A DNA stretch of 64,000 bases, from NCBI GenBank assembly GCA_022606425.2, contig JAHDVF020001320.1:124001-188000 (forward strand), in the 5' to 3' direction. The DNA is from Lepidostoma basale (Eukaryota > Arthropoda > Insecta > Trichoptera > Lepidostomatidae). Positions 53,476 to 63,902 of the stretch are shown one piece after another. The notes below the pieces were generated by a model. It saw only the letters and a list, made by a program, of their open reading frames with translations. It searched no databases and was not told the origin of the DNA. The number at the start of each line of letters is the position of its first letter. Within the stretch, counting starts at the first letter, position 1. Both the position numbers and the translations under genes were made by a program.

Positions 53476-53774
53476 CCATAGATGGCGTTAGTGGGTGGAT
53501 TATGTAGGTTAATCTTAAAAAGATTGACATGTGTAATCAAATCTACATAGATGGCCAATTGAAACTGACACGTGAAGATAAGTATAGATTTGGAGCATAT
53601 ATACAACTTCCAAATATTTATCATGCATGATCATAAAAACAAATGTGGAATGGGGAATGTTGTAATTACATAAAGCGTGCGCTTAACCCAACCAATGACA
53701 GGTCATAAGTCCTGTAAACACCTTGATCATCCATATTAAGTTTCCAGTTTGCGTCTTCGGCTCTATTGAGATAC
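53476..53774 (-). mobile_element. M1 MITE, inverted neighbour copy
   Basis: Same body as 52981-53340 in opposite orientation, including the subtype block TATAGATTTGGAGCATATAT. It lacks the outer terminal repeat. The two copies can pair over about 250 bp with a spacer of about 200 bp. Confidence 0.8.
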
Positions 53775-53851
53775 AAGCAAACAAAGTTATTTTTACACCC
53801 AACATTTAAGTTTGTATTTTAAGCACGGAATGGTTTTTGTGATTTCAGCCA

Positions 53852-53882
53852 ACTATTTTCGCTTATATACAAGCTTCATCGG
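53852..53882 (-). ncRNA. Hammerhead-like module, family F6, left arm
   Basis: Minus strand: CCGATGA (one mismatch), extra A, GCTTGT-ATA-TAAGC stem, GAAA, AATAGT (decayed ACTAGT), T, then GGC. GTC before the box pairs with GGC by G-U wobble. Confidence 0.5.
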
Positions 53883-53906
53883 GACAATATAAGTTGTTAT
53901 ATTGCC

Positions 53907-53938
53907 CTGATCAAGATTGTGCACAAGCGAAACTAGTC
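53907..53938 (+). ncRNA. Hammerhead-like module, family F6, right arm
   Basis: CTGATCA (one mismatch at the G), extra A, GATTGT/ACAAGC stem around GC, GAAA, self-complementary ACTAGT, C. GCC precedes the box, the same stem I strand as in F4. Confidence 0.5.
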
Positions 53939-54054
53939 TACTCAATTGTTATTACCATTTCGTGGTTTAAAAAATGTGTTTTATTTTATATTTATAATTA
54001 TAAATTTTCTAACTCTGTTTTTTGTTTCACAATTGTATTCTTTTTTATCACAGC

Positions 54055-54545
54055 TTATTCCCCATCAGTATATAGTACCTACATTAAAAACTTTTACCCT
54101 AAACAAACTAGCTAAAAAATAATAATACTACCTTCAACTTTTGTCACCTTTCCTATTATTGTAATCTTTGTACTTCCTGTAATTGTTTATCGGTTTTAAT
54201 TTATTATGTTTCATCGTTTTTGACTCTATACTCCGTGTAATTGTTCCTTCTAATAACTGTTTTATTATTATTATTATTATTTTATTATTATATTTTCCAC
54301 CTTTAATATTTTCTCCTATAAATATCCTTTCGTTCTATCCTATCCGTTCTTTTAATTTTAATATTTAGGTACCTAACTCAATTTTAGTAAGAACTTCAAA
54401 ATTATATCAAAGAAATTATTCAAATTGACATAGGAACAAATACACATAAAGATTCGAATTCGATTCACAGCTGTTGCGTAAAATAAAATACAATTGTGAT
54501 ACAAAAAACAAAGTTTGTTCGTTAACAGTTCAAAATGTTAAGGTA
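54055..54545 (+). mobile_element. F5 PLE-like 3' region
   Basis: Second copy of 37590-38110: CTTATTCCCCATCAGTATAT, AACTTTTGTCACCTTTCCTA, TTATTATTATT tract, TTTAGGTACCTAACTCAATT, CATAAAGATTCG. The module is deleted to GATTCACAGCTGTTGCG. Confidence 0.65.
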
Positions 54546-54879
54546 TCATAGTGTTTCGGCCAAAACAATGGACTATTTATAATTGTTCATTTATTTTACT
54601 CTAAGGAGATGTTTGGCTCTGAACGCGTCTGCTCTTCCTTCGTTTACGTAAGTCAAATATGGGTTGATCCATGTTTTATAAATCCTATCTTTGCTTTCCA
54701 CTAGCATATGCTTATTGTTCTAAACAGATAACTGCTGAGAGAAAAACGCTGCTTTATTATTATATTTTTAAACTTTATTGTACAGATCATTTCGACCTAT
54801 AGTGGGTAAAACCCTTATATATAGGATACCCAGGTCTTGCAAAATTATTGACATTGTCTTCTCTGCCAACAGTGAGATG
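54546..54879. other. Unassigned stretch
   Basis: Starts with CATAGTGTTTCGGCCAAAAC, a motif also found inverted or decayed near 21050, 47545 and 51775. Otherwise unmatched. Confidence 0.35.
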
Positions 54880-55098
54880 AGGTAAGCAGAGAAAGCCTTT
54901 CTAGAGGAAACACATCGAGAGGATGGATCCAGCAAGAATTGCTAGAGTCCTAATGCAAGAGACTCCAGAAGGCTGTCGACCACTAAGACGACCACCAAAA
55001 ATTGAGAGAATTCTGGTTGTCTTTATCAAAGGAAGAAAGTTGATATCCTGCATAAACAGATCAAAAGATCTAAAATAGGGAGAAGAAGAAGAATAATA
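54880..55098 (+). repeat. GAA-tailed LINE 3' fragment
   Basis: One frame reads HIERMDPARIARVLMQETPE, GCRPLRRPPKIERI, then a frame break, a TAG and GGGAGAAGAAGAAGAATAAT. Equivalent to GHxxRM and GRRPxGRPxxRW in other LINEs. Confidence 0.65.
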
Positions 55099-55875
55099 AT
55101 TATAAATTAAAATGTAAACTTAAGTTTTAATTTCAAAGTCTAAACTGTCAAAAAAGTTTAAATTATATTTTAAATACAGTTTAGAAAAAGTATCTCATTG
55201 GTTTTTTTTCAATATTATAACTCTGATACTATGTGAGAACATACAATATTTGATGAACCCTTGACATGATGAAACATGGTCATCTCATTTTGAAAAATAG
55301 AATCGAAAGCTTTACGAACAATGTCATAGATGGAATGAAAAACTTAGGAAAAGCAAAATATACATTACCAAAACCATGGAATCTTAAAATTCGCCGATTC
55401 TATGAAATCTTAATTGGAGTTTATCATCTCTATATTCCCATACTATCATAATTAAAAGGGAGATCTATTTAGCATAGACAATGAACGAGAGAGAACACGA
55501 AAGAGGAGGAAAAGAAAAAGAAACAATCGAGAGACGTCTTCCCTTCTCTAGATGCCCCAGAGTTTATGATTCCAGATTTGCACGCTTTGGTTTTAAGAGG
55601 ACCAACATCTATGAAGGACAGTCTTCCTCATACAAGAGACAGCCGATGATGACAGTGAAGAAAACACACATGAGTGATGTGAGTACAGAACGAAATCAAT
55701 AAGAATGAAGAAAAATTTGTGTGGTTTGAAATTCCGTGTAAACGTAGAGGCTGCAAGAATTAATGAAGTAAACGATTTAATGGCATAAAAGTTTGATTGA
55801 TTGATACGTTAGAGATCTATTTTAAGGGTAGAAAGAGTAAACAGCCTATGGTCCCCCTTGCTTTACTCGAGTAAT
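55099..55875. other. Unassigned stretch with two small frames
   Basis: Frames 55266-55451 and 55481-55702 are less biased than the local average, the second being rich in E, R and K (MNEREHERGGKEKE). I recognise neither; both may be chance or transposon remnants. Confidence 0.3.
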
Positions 55876-55879
55876 AAAT

Positions 55880-56295
55880 GAGGCCACTAGGACAAGAGTG
55901 GTCTAACCAACATTTTTTTAAAAATTGAGTTACTGGTCTAACCCACACCTATTTGTGACCTACAATAAAAGAAAAATTAATCTAACCACCATTTCCAAGG
56001 GGAATCATAAATATCGCCATAAATACTTCTTTTTCTCTGACAAAAAATCAAAATATATGGAGTCAAATGTGGTCTATTATAAGTAACCATCAAAAAATAT
56101 CCTTAAACTTTATATTTCCCAATATTTCAAAATACTATTCTAAAGACATTCACCAAACAAACAAGGTTTATCACTAAAGAAGACCCTAACCCATATAGTT
56201 TTTTTTTTTAAATGGGGATAAAACGTTAAATTTTCAATCGCATTTATCACCATTGTCTAAATTTGGGGTTAGACCACTCTTGCCCTGGCGGCCTC
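55880..56295. mobile_element. MITE, 416 bp
   Basis: Terminal inverted repeats of about 29 bp: GAGGCCACTAGGACAAGAGT and, on the minus strand from 56295, GAGGCCGCCAGGGCAAGAGT; both continue GGTCTAACC. A possible 4-bp target duplication AAAT flanks it (55876-55879, 56296-56299). The subterminal GGTCTAACC recurs inside the left end (GTTACTGGTCTAACCCACAC). No transposase frame. Confidence 0.8.
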
Positions 56296-56739
56296 AAATA
56301 TGGTATGAGTTAACGTCAGTCAAAGACGAAGGATGGACAGAAAAGTTAGAGCAAAACTGGCGAAAGGGCGCGGCTGCGTAATTTAACAATTTTGGAAATG
56401 TGGAAGACCTGTAATACAAATAAACTTCCAAATATATCAAAATAAATTACAATAACTGATAATACTCTCGTGTATATTATATCGTCGGCTTAATTCCGAA
56501 TACAGGTATTCTATTCGCGCGAGGCTTAGGTTAACACCATCGCCGATTTTAACACAATCTATAAACAGCTAAACAGAATTTATATCTCTGCTTGAATAAT
56601 TAGAGCGGTACTTAACTACCATTAACTGTTTAGTTCTAACAAATAATAGCATCTAAATATAGATGCACCGCAAATCCTGGAACTTATCTGTACTAAACCA
56701 ACTGCAGTGAAAGGGATTACATTAGAACCAGAGAGTACC
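56296..56739. other. Unassigned stretch
   Basis: No recognised repeat or gene. Confidence 0.35.
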
Positions 56740-57060
56740 GGATATTGTATTGAAATATATAAACATATATATCCCAAATGTTAACACGAAGTTTAACCAA
56801 AATAGCCAGATTTACCTGGGAATAAAGAATTACAACCTTCTCCCCGAGGAATTAAAAAAAATAAAAATAGTATGTCAATTTAAAATGAGACTAAATTTAT
56901 ACATAAATTCATTATACAGAGTATGAGCTAACATCCTTACAGTATTTGTTGTAATTATTGTGTAATATTTTATACTTTATTATGTTTTTGTATTGATTAG
57001 TATGTAGTACCTTATACTTTTACCTTGTATTGTAAACTTTCTTATATTATATGTATATTT
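56740..57060 (+). repeat. Jockey/CR1-like LINE C-terminal fragment and 3' UTR
   Basis: GIKNYNLLPEELKKIKIVCQ followed by FKMRLNLYINSLYRV and a stop at about 56928. The YNxLPxxLK...FKxxLxxYL pattern closes many jockey/CR1 RT proteins. T-rich untranslated sequence follows. Confidence 0.6.
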
Positions 57061-57062
57061 TT

Positions 57063-57300
57063 GTGGCCGACCTTTAAAATTTGATTAATCTAGTTATTCC
57101 AAGTTTTCCTCGGTCTTCCACGACTCCGTACTCCCTTCACACCGTTAGTGTATACACTCTTAACCATTTTTCCATCATCCATGCGTTCCATGTGTCCAAA
57201 CCAACGCAGTGATCATTACATAATTTTGTTCATAATCCGCTCTACATTCCATTCTAATATCTGGATTTGAAATTCTCTCGTACATCGTTTAACCATACAT
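57063..57300 (-). repeat. LINE-A fragment
   Basis: Inverted: GGCCGACCTTTAAAATTTGA, TTTTCCTCGGTCTTCCACGA, ATGCGTTCCATGTGTCCAAA, TTGTTCATAATCCGCTC. No terminus or frame. Confidence 0.75.
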
Positions 57301-58284
57301 AAGTATATTTAAATATAATTTAAATTCTATAAACGGAACGTTTTCCATTATTTTACAAATAAAAATATATTCTAAGACATTTGTAAATAATAAAGAAGTT
57401 ATAAGCTTATTCGGAGGCTTTTTATTTTAACGGTGTCAGCCCTCGCGAGGCCTCGTCTCAATTCCAAATGCGGAATCATTACAGGATTTATTATTTATTG
57501 TGACAAAATATTCTACGTTTATTGATATATTTAGTTATTCAGTTAACATGCGTTTTCAAGATAGTACATTATTGGTGTTTATTAATTCGCGCCTTTATAC
57601 GGAATATTCTATACTCACAAACGTACTTACTCATTTATGCAATTCATAATTTAGTACTGAGATTTTATTATATTTTTAAATGAGGATAAAACTTTATAGA
57701 TAAAAAGGGGCAGAAAGCCCGGATCAATGTTAATATTAGTAGATATACAATAGAGTACGAGGGTACCTAATGAGTGGAATAAATTACCTAGTATCCTCTC
57801 TTAAGCGGTATACAAGATTAATGTTGGTAAAACCTTGGTCATGGATTAAATATTTTACATCTACATTATAAACACACACCTATAGTATACATATTTATAA
57901 GCGCACGGAGTTTAGTACGTAAGTATACGAGCTAGGGAGTTTTACATAAATATATTAATAATACCATGTTTTTAAGATGGTGCTCACGACGATGAGATAA
58001 ATTCATGACCGCAAAGAGCATAAATAATAATACGATAACTTAGTATAATCTTAATAAAACCATTGTATCCATTATTATAAAATTTAAAAAATCTGAACAA
58101 TCATTATTTCTTTGTAAACAATAGTTTATTTAAAATAAAAATTTATTTTGAATAAAGTGTTTTTTTAAAAGAAATAAACATTGTTCAATGAATCCACAAC
58201 ACAAAGTTATGGTGAATACAAAAGAAATAAAAACATGATTTTCAGAAAGTCTTCTTTACTGAATAATTTAGGTTTGATTTTTTT
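57301..58284. other. Unassigned AT-rich stretch
   Basis: 57420-57480 is slightly GC-richer. No repeat or gene recognised. Confidence 0.4.
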
Positions 58285-58400
58285 TCACACAAATACAATG
58301 TTTTGAAATAAATATGAACGAATTCGTTGTTTTGCATCACCAAAGGCGAAACACGTTATTCCCATAAAATAAAATATGTCTTCCAAATAACCCATGTTTA
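58285..58400. repeat. F2 fragment
   Basis: CCAAAGGCGAAACACGTTAT, TCCCATAAAATAAAATATG; one arm only. Confidence 0.4.
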
Positions 58401-58834
58401 ATTTATTATGAGTTATTGATATACCATAATTCAAGAAATAATAAATGCATTGTATTTTTATAACAATTTTTTGCACTTTTCACAAACATGTTTCGGTTGT
58501 AGACGTCCTTATTATATTTTTTTTATTATTTTTTTTTATTTAATTTTTTTTTTTAAAAACCCAATTGGGTTATATATATATTAATAAATGGCTGAAAACA
58601 TAAGTAATAATCAGATTCTTCCTTTTACTCCTTTCTCCTTGTATACTTTGTAGGTATACATTTAATGTCCCAAGTCCCCATTCGTAACCAAATGCAAATT
58701 ATTCATTTATTAATTTCTATATAAATTATGTATTTTCAAATATACGTTTATTCTAAATTTCATTTTTTTATATTTTTTTTATATTATCATCATATATTAT
58801 TATTATTTAATATTATTTATTAGTTTTTACTGTT
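58401..58834. other. Unassigned low-complexity AT-rich DNA
   Basis: Includes T-rich runs at 58516-58555 and TA/ATT repeats at 58770-58830. Confidence 0.5.
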
Positions 58835-59110
58835 AAAAAAATAATTGGTAATACTTATAAAAATAGCCCAGGTTATTTTTAAATTTGAATTATTGTATCG
58901 AATTTTAAATGCGTTTTTTACTAGTCTTTCTCTGTTTAGTTTTTATTTTATTTTTACAACTGAAGAAGGAAATATCATCAGAAACATGTGTTTTTTAATA
59001 TTTGTTTTAATAAATGGTGGATTAAACAAAGTTATTGTCAATTTCCTAAGTATTTTACTGTGGAATTCCAAGTAGCCCTAATGCCCTAGCGTTCAATAAG
59101 TTTAAAAAAA
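58835..59110 (+). repeat. PLE-like terminal segment with F1-type module
   Basis: Contains CTGAAGA at 58960, extra A, a decayed stem, GAAA and ACATGT followed by G at 58981-58990. Downstream, CTGTGGAATTCCAAGTAGCC, TAATGCCCTAGCGTTCAATA is shared with 19990-20040 and 28020-28060. Confidence 0.45.
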
Positions 59111-59140
59111 ACATTTAATGTCCGATATGTTTACTTATTA

Positions 59141-59275
59141 ACGAGGTTAAGGCAGCAGGTCTCACTTGGGACGATGTTAAGCATCAGGCATGCGATAGAG
59201 TCGGGTGGAGAAGATTCCTTGAGGCCCTATGCACCACGGAGGTGTGACAGGACAAAAAGAAGAAGAAGAAGATGT
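59141..59275 (+). repeat. GAA-tailed LINE 3' end
   Basis: VKAAGLTWDDVKHQACDRVG, WRRFLEALCTTEV, stop, then AAGAAGAAGAAGAAG (59256-59270). A standard C-terminus of insect LINE proteins (AxxRxxWRxxV-like). Confidence 0.75.
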
Positions 59276-59369
59276 TTACTTATCATTGTACTTCGGTCAA
59301 AATAATGGTTCACCTAATTTTAATTCATATTTCAATTGAAGTCTTCGGTAAGAATGACTATAAAAAGGG

Positions 59370-59510
59370 TTTAATCTCTCATTTTTTGAATGGTTGAAGG
59401 TTTGGTCGATTTTGTGTCGTTTACAGGGGTGCCGGATGTACAAAATATGGTTAGAGTGACACCACACATTTAAGCACCTTTCTTGCCCCCTTATTTATAA
59501 TAATGTATTA
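59370..59510 (+). repeat. Dispersed repeat R1
   Basis: GGTTGAAGGTTTGGTCGATT, TTGTGTCGTTTACAGGGGTG, CCGGATGTAC, GGTTAGAGTGACACCACACA. Best copy with 25540-25735. Confidence 0.6.
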
Positions 59511-60349
59511 TATTTTTTAACGCCACACGATATTATTTTATATTATTAACATGTAAATTATCAACGCCGTTATCTTGGTTTATTATTCTATTAGGTGGTT
59601 GGTGAATTCCGAAATTCCAAAAATTTGGCTTCATAAAATTAGCACAAACATAAATGAATAACGAGGTAACTTGTGTAACAAAAAAAAGTAAGCAGCGCTC
59701 ACCAAGTTACCTTAATAGTTCCACATTTAAATGGCGAAATGTTTTGCATGCAGTGTAGCCAAGGCCGGTGAAGTTGCCGACTAGTTAGCGGACCTTTTAA
59801 CTTGAAATGGAGTTGGGTTACATGCGCCATGTATCCAGATCATTTATGCGTGCTCTTATGAATCCGAGGCAAAGGAGAAAAACGTTTGCTTCGTGTTCTA
59901 AAATCTAAAGATGTGCTCGTATTCGCTTTTGGCGAGTAGCGCGCGGCAGGAAGTTAGCCAGCCACGTTTGTAGTTTCCCACGTCTGGTCGTAGTTCTTGC
60001 CCAAAGAAATCCCACCGCGAAAACGAAAAGATAAGTTTTCATATGCGGAGATCTTTTATGCGAAAAAACTTTCACGTTGACGGCTTGAATACTTACGAAT
60101 AGAATATTGCATTATGTTATCTTCAATAGATTTGTTAATAAATTTTTAATTTTAAGACCTAAAAAAGTTTTGCGAATTATAAACGCAATTTATTTCAAAG
60201 ATAAAAATTATTTTAACGTAGTATTATGTGAATGCGGATATGTTTATATTTACGAATAAAATGAAAATTTCATTCAGCATTCTTAAATCACCTTTTCATA
60301 GTAAAACATAATACTTATAATAAGGCAACAAATTTCTGTTTTAAATGGG
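59511..60349. other. Unassigned stretch with higher-GC island
   Basis: 59590-60060 is GC-richer and unmatched; no long frame. Candidate host-unique or regulatory DNA. Confidence 0.35.
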
Positions 60350-60775
60350 AGTTTAATGTATGGAAGCGAAGCATAGAACTGGTAGAAGAAGTATGAGAGC
60401 AAAATAAATGCAGTAGAGATGAGGTCTCTAAGACGTATGTGTGGTAGAACGATATACGACAGAATCTCAAATGCTGATATAAGATAGGAATGTACAAAAT
60501 TATTAAAGGATCGCTGCGTTGGTTCGGAGATATGGAGCGTATGGATGGAGAAAGAATGGTTCAGAAAGTATACGTTAATGATGTAAAAGGAGTAACGAGT
60601 CAAGGCAGACTGAGGAAAACATAGCATGACCAAATAATTCAAATTTTAAAGGTTGGTCATGTTAGAAGTCGGAAGTATCTACGTGCGTGTGTGACTCGCT
60701 GTATGAATGTGGAGGAATCTAGAGTGGTGTGCCAGGATAGAGAAGTGTGGTGGTCCATTATCTCTGCATACCTTA
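60350..60775 (+). repeat. LINE-A fragment, cut short before its terminus
   Basis: TAATGTATGGAAGCGAAGCA, GAGATGAGGTCTCTAAGACG, GGATCGCTGCGTTGGTTCGG, AAGCGGAAGTATC-type sequence, ending at TCTCTGCATACC. Frames broken (TAG within RKE region at about 60484). Confidence 0.8.
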
Positions 60776-61015
60776 TGGTAAAAAAAGTATACATAATGGA
60801 AATGTTAATGGAACTAGAAATAAAGGAAGACCAAGGAAAACGCGGCACGATCAAATGAATCAAATATTGAATGTAGGCCACGTGTGGAGTCGGAAAATTC
60901 GACGTGCGTGCATTCCACGATGTAAGAATGCTGAGGAAGTTAGGGAAGCATGTTAGGAAATAAAAGTGTGTCAGTCTTTTTGCTTACCCCTTAGGGGAGA
61001 CGGCATGATATTTAA
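60776..61015 (+). repeat. Second LINE-A fragment fused in tandem
   Basis: Begins ATGGTAAAAAAAGTATACAT, reads GNVNGTRNKGRPRKTRHDQM, RACIPRCKNAEEVREAC, and ends CTTAGGGGAGACGGCATGAT with a degenerate tail. It starts where the previous copy stops, so the first copy's terminus is replaced. Confidence 0.8.
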
Positions 61016-61394
61016 GTATTTAGTTAACATAATACTCAATTGTTTTAATGATATAACTCTTAATAATATTTATCAGATCAAAAGTCGAATTGCCTGCTGA
61101 AATAAATGATATTTTAATGATCCATCAGTAAACCATATTATAAAAATATTTTTTCTGTAAACATTTATTATTAAAGAACTTTATTAAAAATCGATTCATC
61201 TGATCAATTTAATAGGGTTAAATCATATCCTCGTATAAGTTGACACGACAATAACTTCAAGATAAAAGTTTAAGTAATTATTAAAAACGTTTTTTTAATT
61301 AGTATAAAAAATGAACCATCACGAAGAAATTTCAGTAAAAACATTAGATTATCTTAATAATTTTATTGAGTTTATTAAATGTACTTAAATATTC
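61016..61394. other. Unassigned AT-rich stretch
   Basis: No recognised repeat or gene. Confidence 0.4.
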
Positions 61395-61545
61395 AGAGAA
61401 GGTCGGCCATGTAAGAAGTCGACGTGCGTATATGACTCGTCGTATGAATGTGGAGAAAACTAGACAGGCGTATCACGATCAAGTAGTGTGACGGTCCATT
61501 CTCTCTGCCTATCTCTTCATAAAAACGGTGTGATGGTTGGAGTTT
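61395..61545 (+). repeat. LINE-A 3' fragment
   Basis: AGGTCGGCCATGTAAGAAGT, CGACGTGCGTATATGACTCG, GTCCATTCTCTCTGCCTATC, GGTGTGATGGTTGG. No intact tail. Confidence 0.75.
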
Positions 61546-62867
61546 TTGGTTTATTTATATAATATAAAATACAATATGTAGGTTGACGAGAGTAGATGAT
61601 TTAGAAATATTTAGATACGTTTAATCATAGAATATAAAATATGTAAATATGTAGACACTAATTGCATCCTCAGAGAGCGAACTCGTAGAACTTATCGGAA
61701 GAACTGAAAGGGAGAGATAAAGGTGGGCTTTAGAATTAACGGATCAAAAACAGAGATAATGAAAATAAACAGAGCTAACCAACTCATTAACACGGGCTTT
61801 TTCTCAGATTTGGAAATTGTACATGGATTCGTCAATCTCTGATCGGATATTATTTATTTTATTCAATTTAAATGTGTAATTGTAAATGAAAAAAATAAAT
61901 TTACTTGCATTTTTCGGAGAGTTTAAACTATCCACGGAAACTATAACTCGAATTGAATTTTGTTTCCTTGGTCTACGCTATGGTCAAGCACTTTTGTGTA
62001 CACCCCGAAATAATTAAAAAGGGTTTTCCGAACATATGGCTGAAACCTTACATTAGGAATCATCAAAGTTTAAAAAAAGAATATAAAATGAAAATGTACG
62101 GCGATAAAGGGGTAGAGGTTTTCCACATTCTCTGATGATTTTCATTCCCTTTAATTTCGCGGGAATGAGTACAGCGAAAATTTAGCTTACATATGTGCCT
62201 ATACAAAGCTAATGTGAAAAAGGCGTGTATGTAAAAAATAAATGCCCCTTTATGTAAAGACATTTTTTAATGGAATGCTGAATCAACATGCTCTAGAATC
62301 CCTTAACTGGATTATATCTGGAAGTATTGGAAAATTTAACTTTTATTTATATTTTTTTATGTATAGTAGATCTGCTGTGAAATTGAGTGGGTTGTTTTCT
62401 TATAAATCTTTTTTTTCGTGTCAATGGCAACCCCATTAATATTAAAAAGTAAGTAAAGACGATCAATTAAAACTAAAGCGCTTGGCCCGGATGACAGTGC
62501 ATTTAATAAAATGTGAACTATCTTTTGAAACGATAATCTGAATCTGAAACTCCGATAAATAATGGTTGAAGGCTATAAATTGTCTGTTTTATTATATTAT
62601 AATAATAAATTGGATAATTTATAGAGCGCAATTTTTATGAATAACTCATCTCAAGGGCGCTGAGATGAGTAATTGAGTCATACCTATGAAACTTGGACTA
62701 TGTAATGAATTGTTTGGAGCAAAGGTCTCCAACCATGATATGGATACACTGCAGATTGTGCAGATCTGTGAACCTGTTTGAAAGAGCTGTTTGTCGAGTG
62801 TGAAGGTGATATTCGACTCATATTTAAGTCATGTGCTTAAAGGAGAAAAATACTACCTTCTTCAGCT
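61546..62867. other. Unassigned stretch
   Basis: No recognised repeat or gene. Frames at 61953-62135 and 62242-62439 lack motifs. 61970-62170 is slightly GC-richer. Confidence 0.4.
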
Positions 62868-63045
62868 AATAATTATGGGTAAGATAGAAAGACTACGAAG
62901 AGTTGGCAGAAGGCAGTTGTCCTGGCTACAGAATATAAGGGATTAGACAGAATTGAGGAGAGTTGAGAACCTGTTCCAAGTAGTACAGGACAGAGATCCT
63001 TTCGCTGCAGTGATCGCCAATGTTGTAGGGGGGGGGACCTGACCC
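62868..63045 (+). repeat. LINE-F C-terminal fragment
   Basis: IMGKIERLRRVGRRQLSWLQ, NIRD, a TAG, TELRRVENLFQVVQDRDPF, AAVIANV. R-GRR-x-SWL-NIRDW then F-x-x-x-DR-x-x-x-x-x-IANV closes a widespread insect LINE group. The TAG replaces the usual Trp. Confidence 0.7.
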
Positions 63046-63104
63046 ATCACTAAAAAAAAGGCCCGAAATATGTTATTATATTTACTATATCTCTTGTTAT
63101 TGTG

Positions 63105-63175
63105 GTGGAAAGTTTGGTCGACTTTGTATTGTTTCCAGGAGTGCCGAGTTTTATAGTGTCATTTGCTTTGTTTTT
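63105..63175 (+). repeat. Dispersed repeat R1, partial
   Basis: GGTGGAAAGTTTGGTCGACT, TTGTATTGTTTCCAGGAGTG, CCGAG. Confidence 0.5.
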
Positions 63176-63902
63176 CTTCTACTGTTTATTATAGAATTAT
63201 GAAGTTTTATTACTTAATTTACACACATCAAATTTAAGAATAAATTTGTAAAGATTTTTTTTTGCGAAATACATTATGCTTATTAGAATTAAAATATATT
63301 GTCAGGGAGGCCCGCACACGGTATGTGTTACAAATGGTGTAAAGCGTCACAAGTAACAAAAGTTTTACATGAAATATTTTTGCCAGGTTTAACAATGGAA
63401 TAATAACCACCATTTTGGGTTATGTTTGCATTACACGGATTACGTTTGTCTTGGGAGGATAAACAAAGTACATTATTTCAGTAAGTTCTACAATCGTGCT
63501 TGTGGGATGGCAAAAAGTTTTGGCGCTTTTTTATATATAAATTCTCTCTGGTTTTTTCTTTCCCACTCCACTTACCGCAGGACGCTAAGCCCGTGAAGAT
63601 AGAGGTTATAATTGCGGTGGAGTGGGCGCCATCGTCACACGGCTCTATATATTTTTTACCATCCTCGTATTATTATTTTTATTAAAGTGTCATTTGCAAC
63701 ATGTCACAAAGATCTTATTACCTCCGTTCGCGTAACATTATTAAAACGTCAAGATTTTCTTGTTCATGCTATTGTACATTCTATTTTTAACGAAATCACA
63801 TGTAATAATCATACCTACATCTGAATTAAAAACACCCTTTTAAATTGAGTTGTAAAATGTGATTATGTCATTATTAATTATACTTATTATTATTACTTAT
63901 GA
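63176..63902. other. Unassigned stretch
   Basis: 63530-63640 is GC-richer (CTCCACTTACCGCAGGACGC). Frames at 63500-63685 and 63612-63824 overlap and have no motif. Confidence 0.35.

Larger units (their letters stand above)
53819..53970. repeat. F6 palindromic element
   Basis: Arms AAGCACGGAATGGTTTTTGT and CCATTTCGTGGTTT outward, with modules in each arm and the centre near 53893. Confidence 0.7.
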
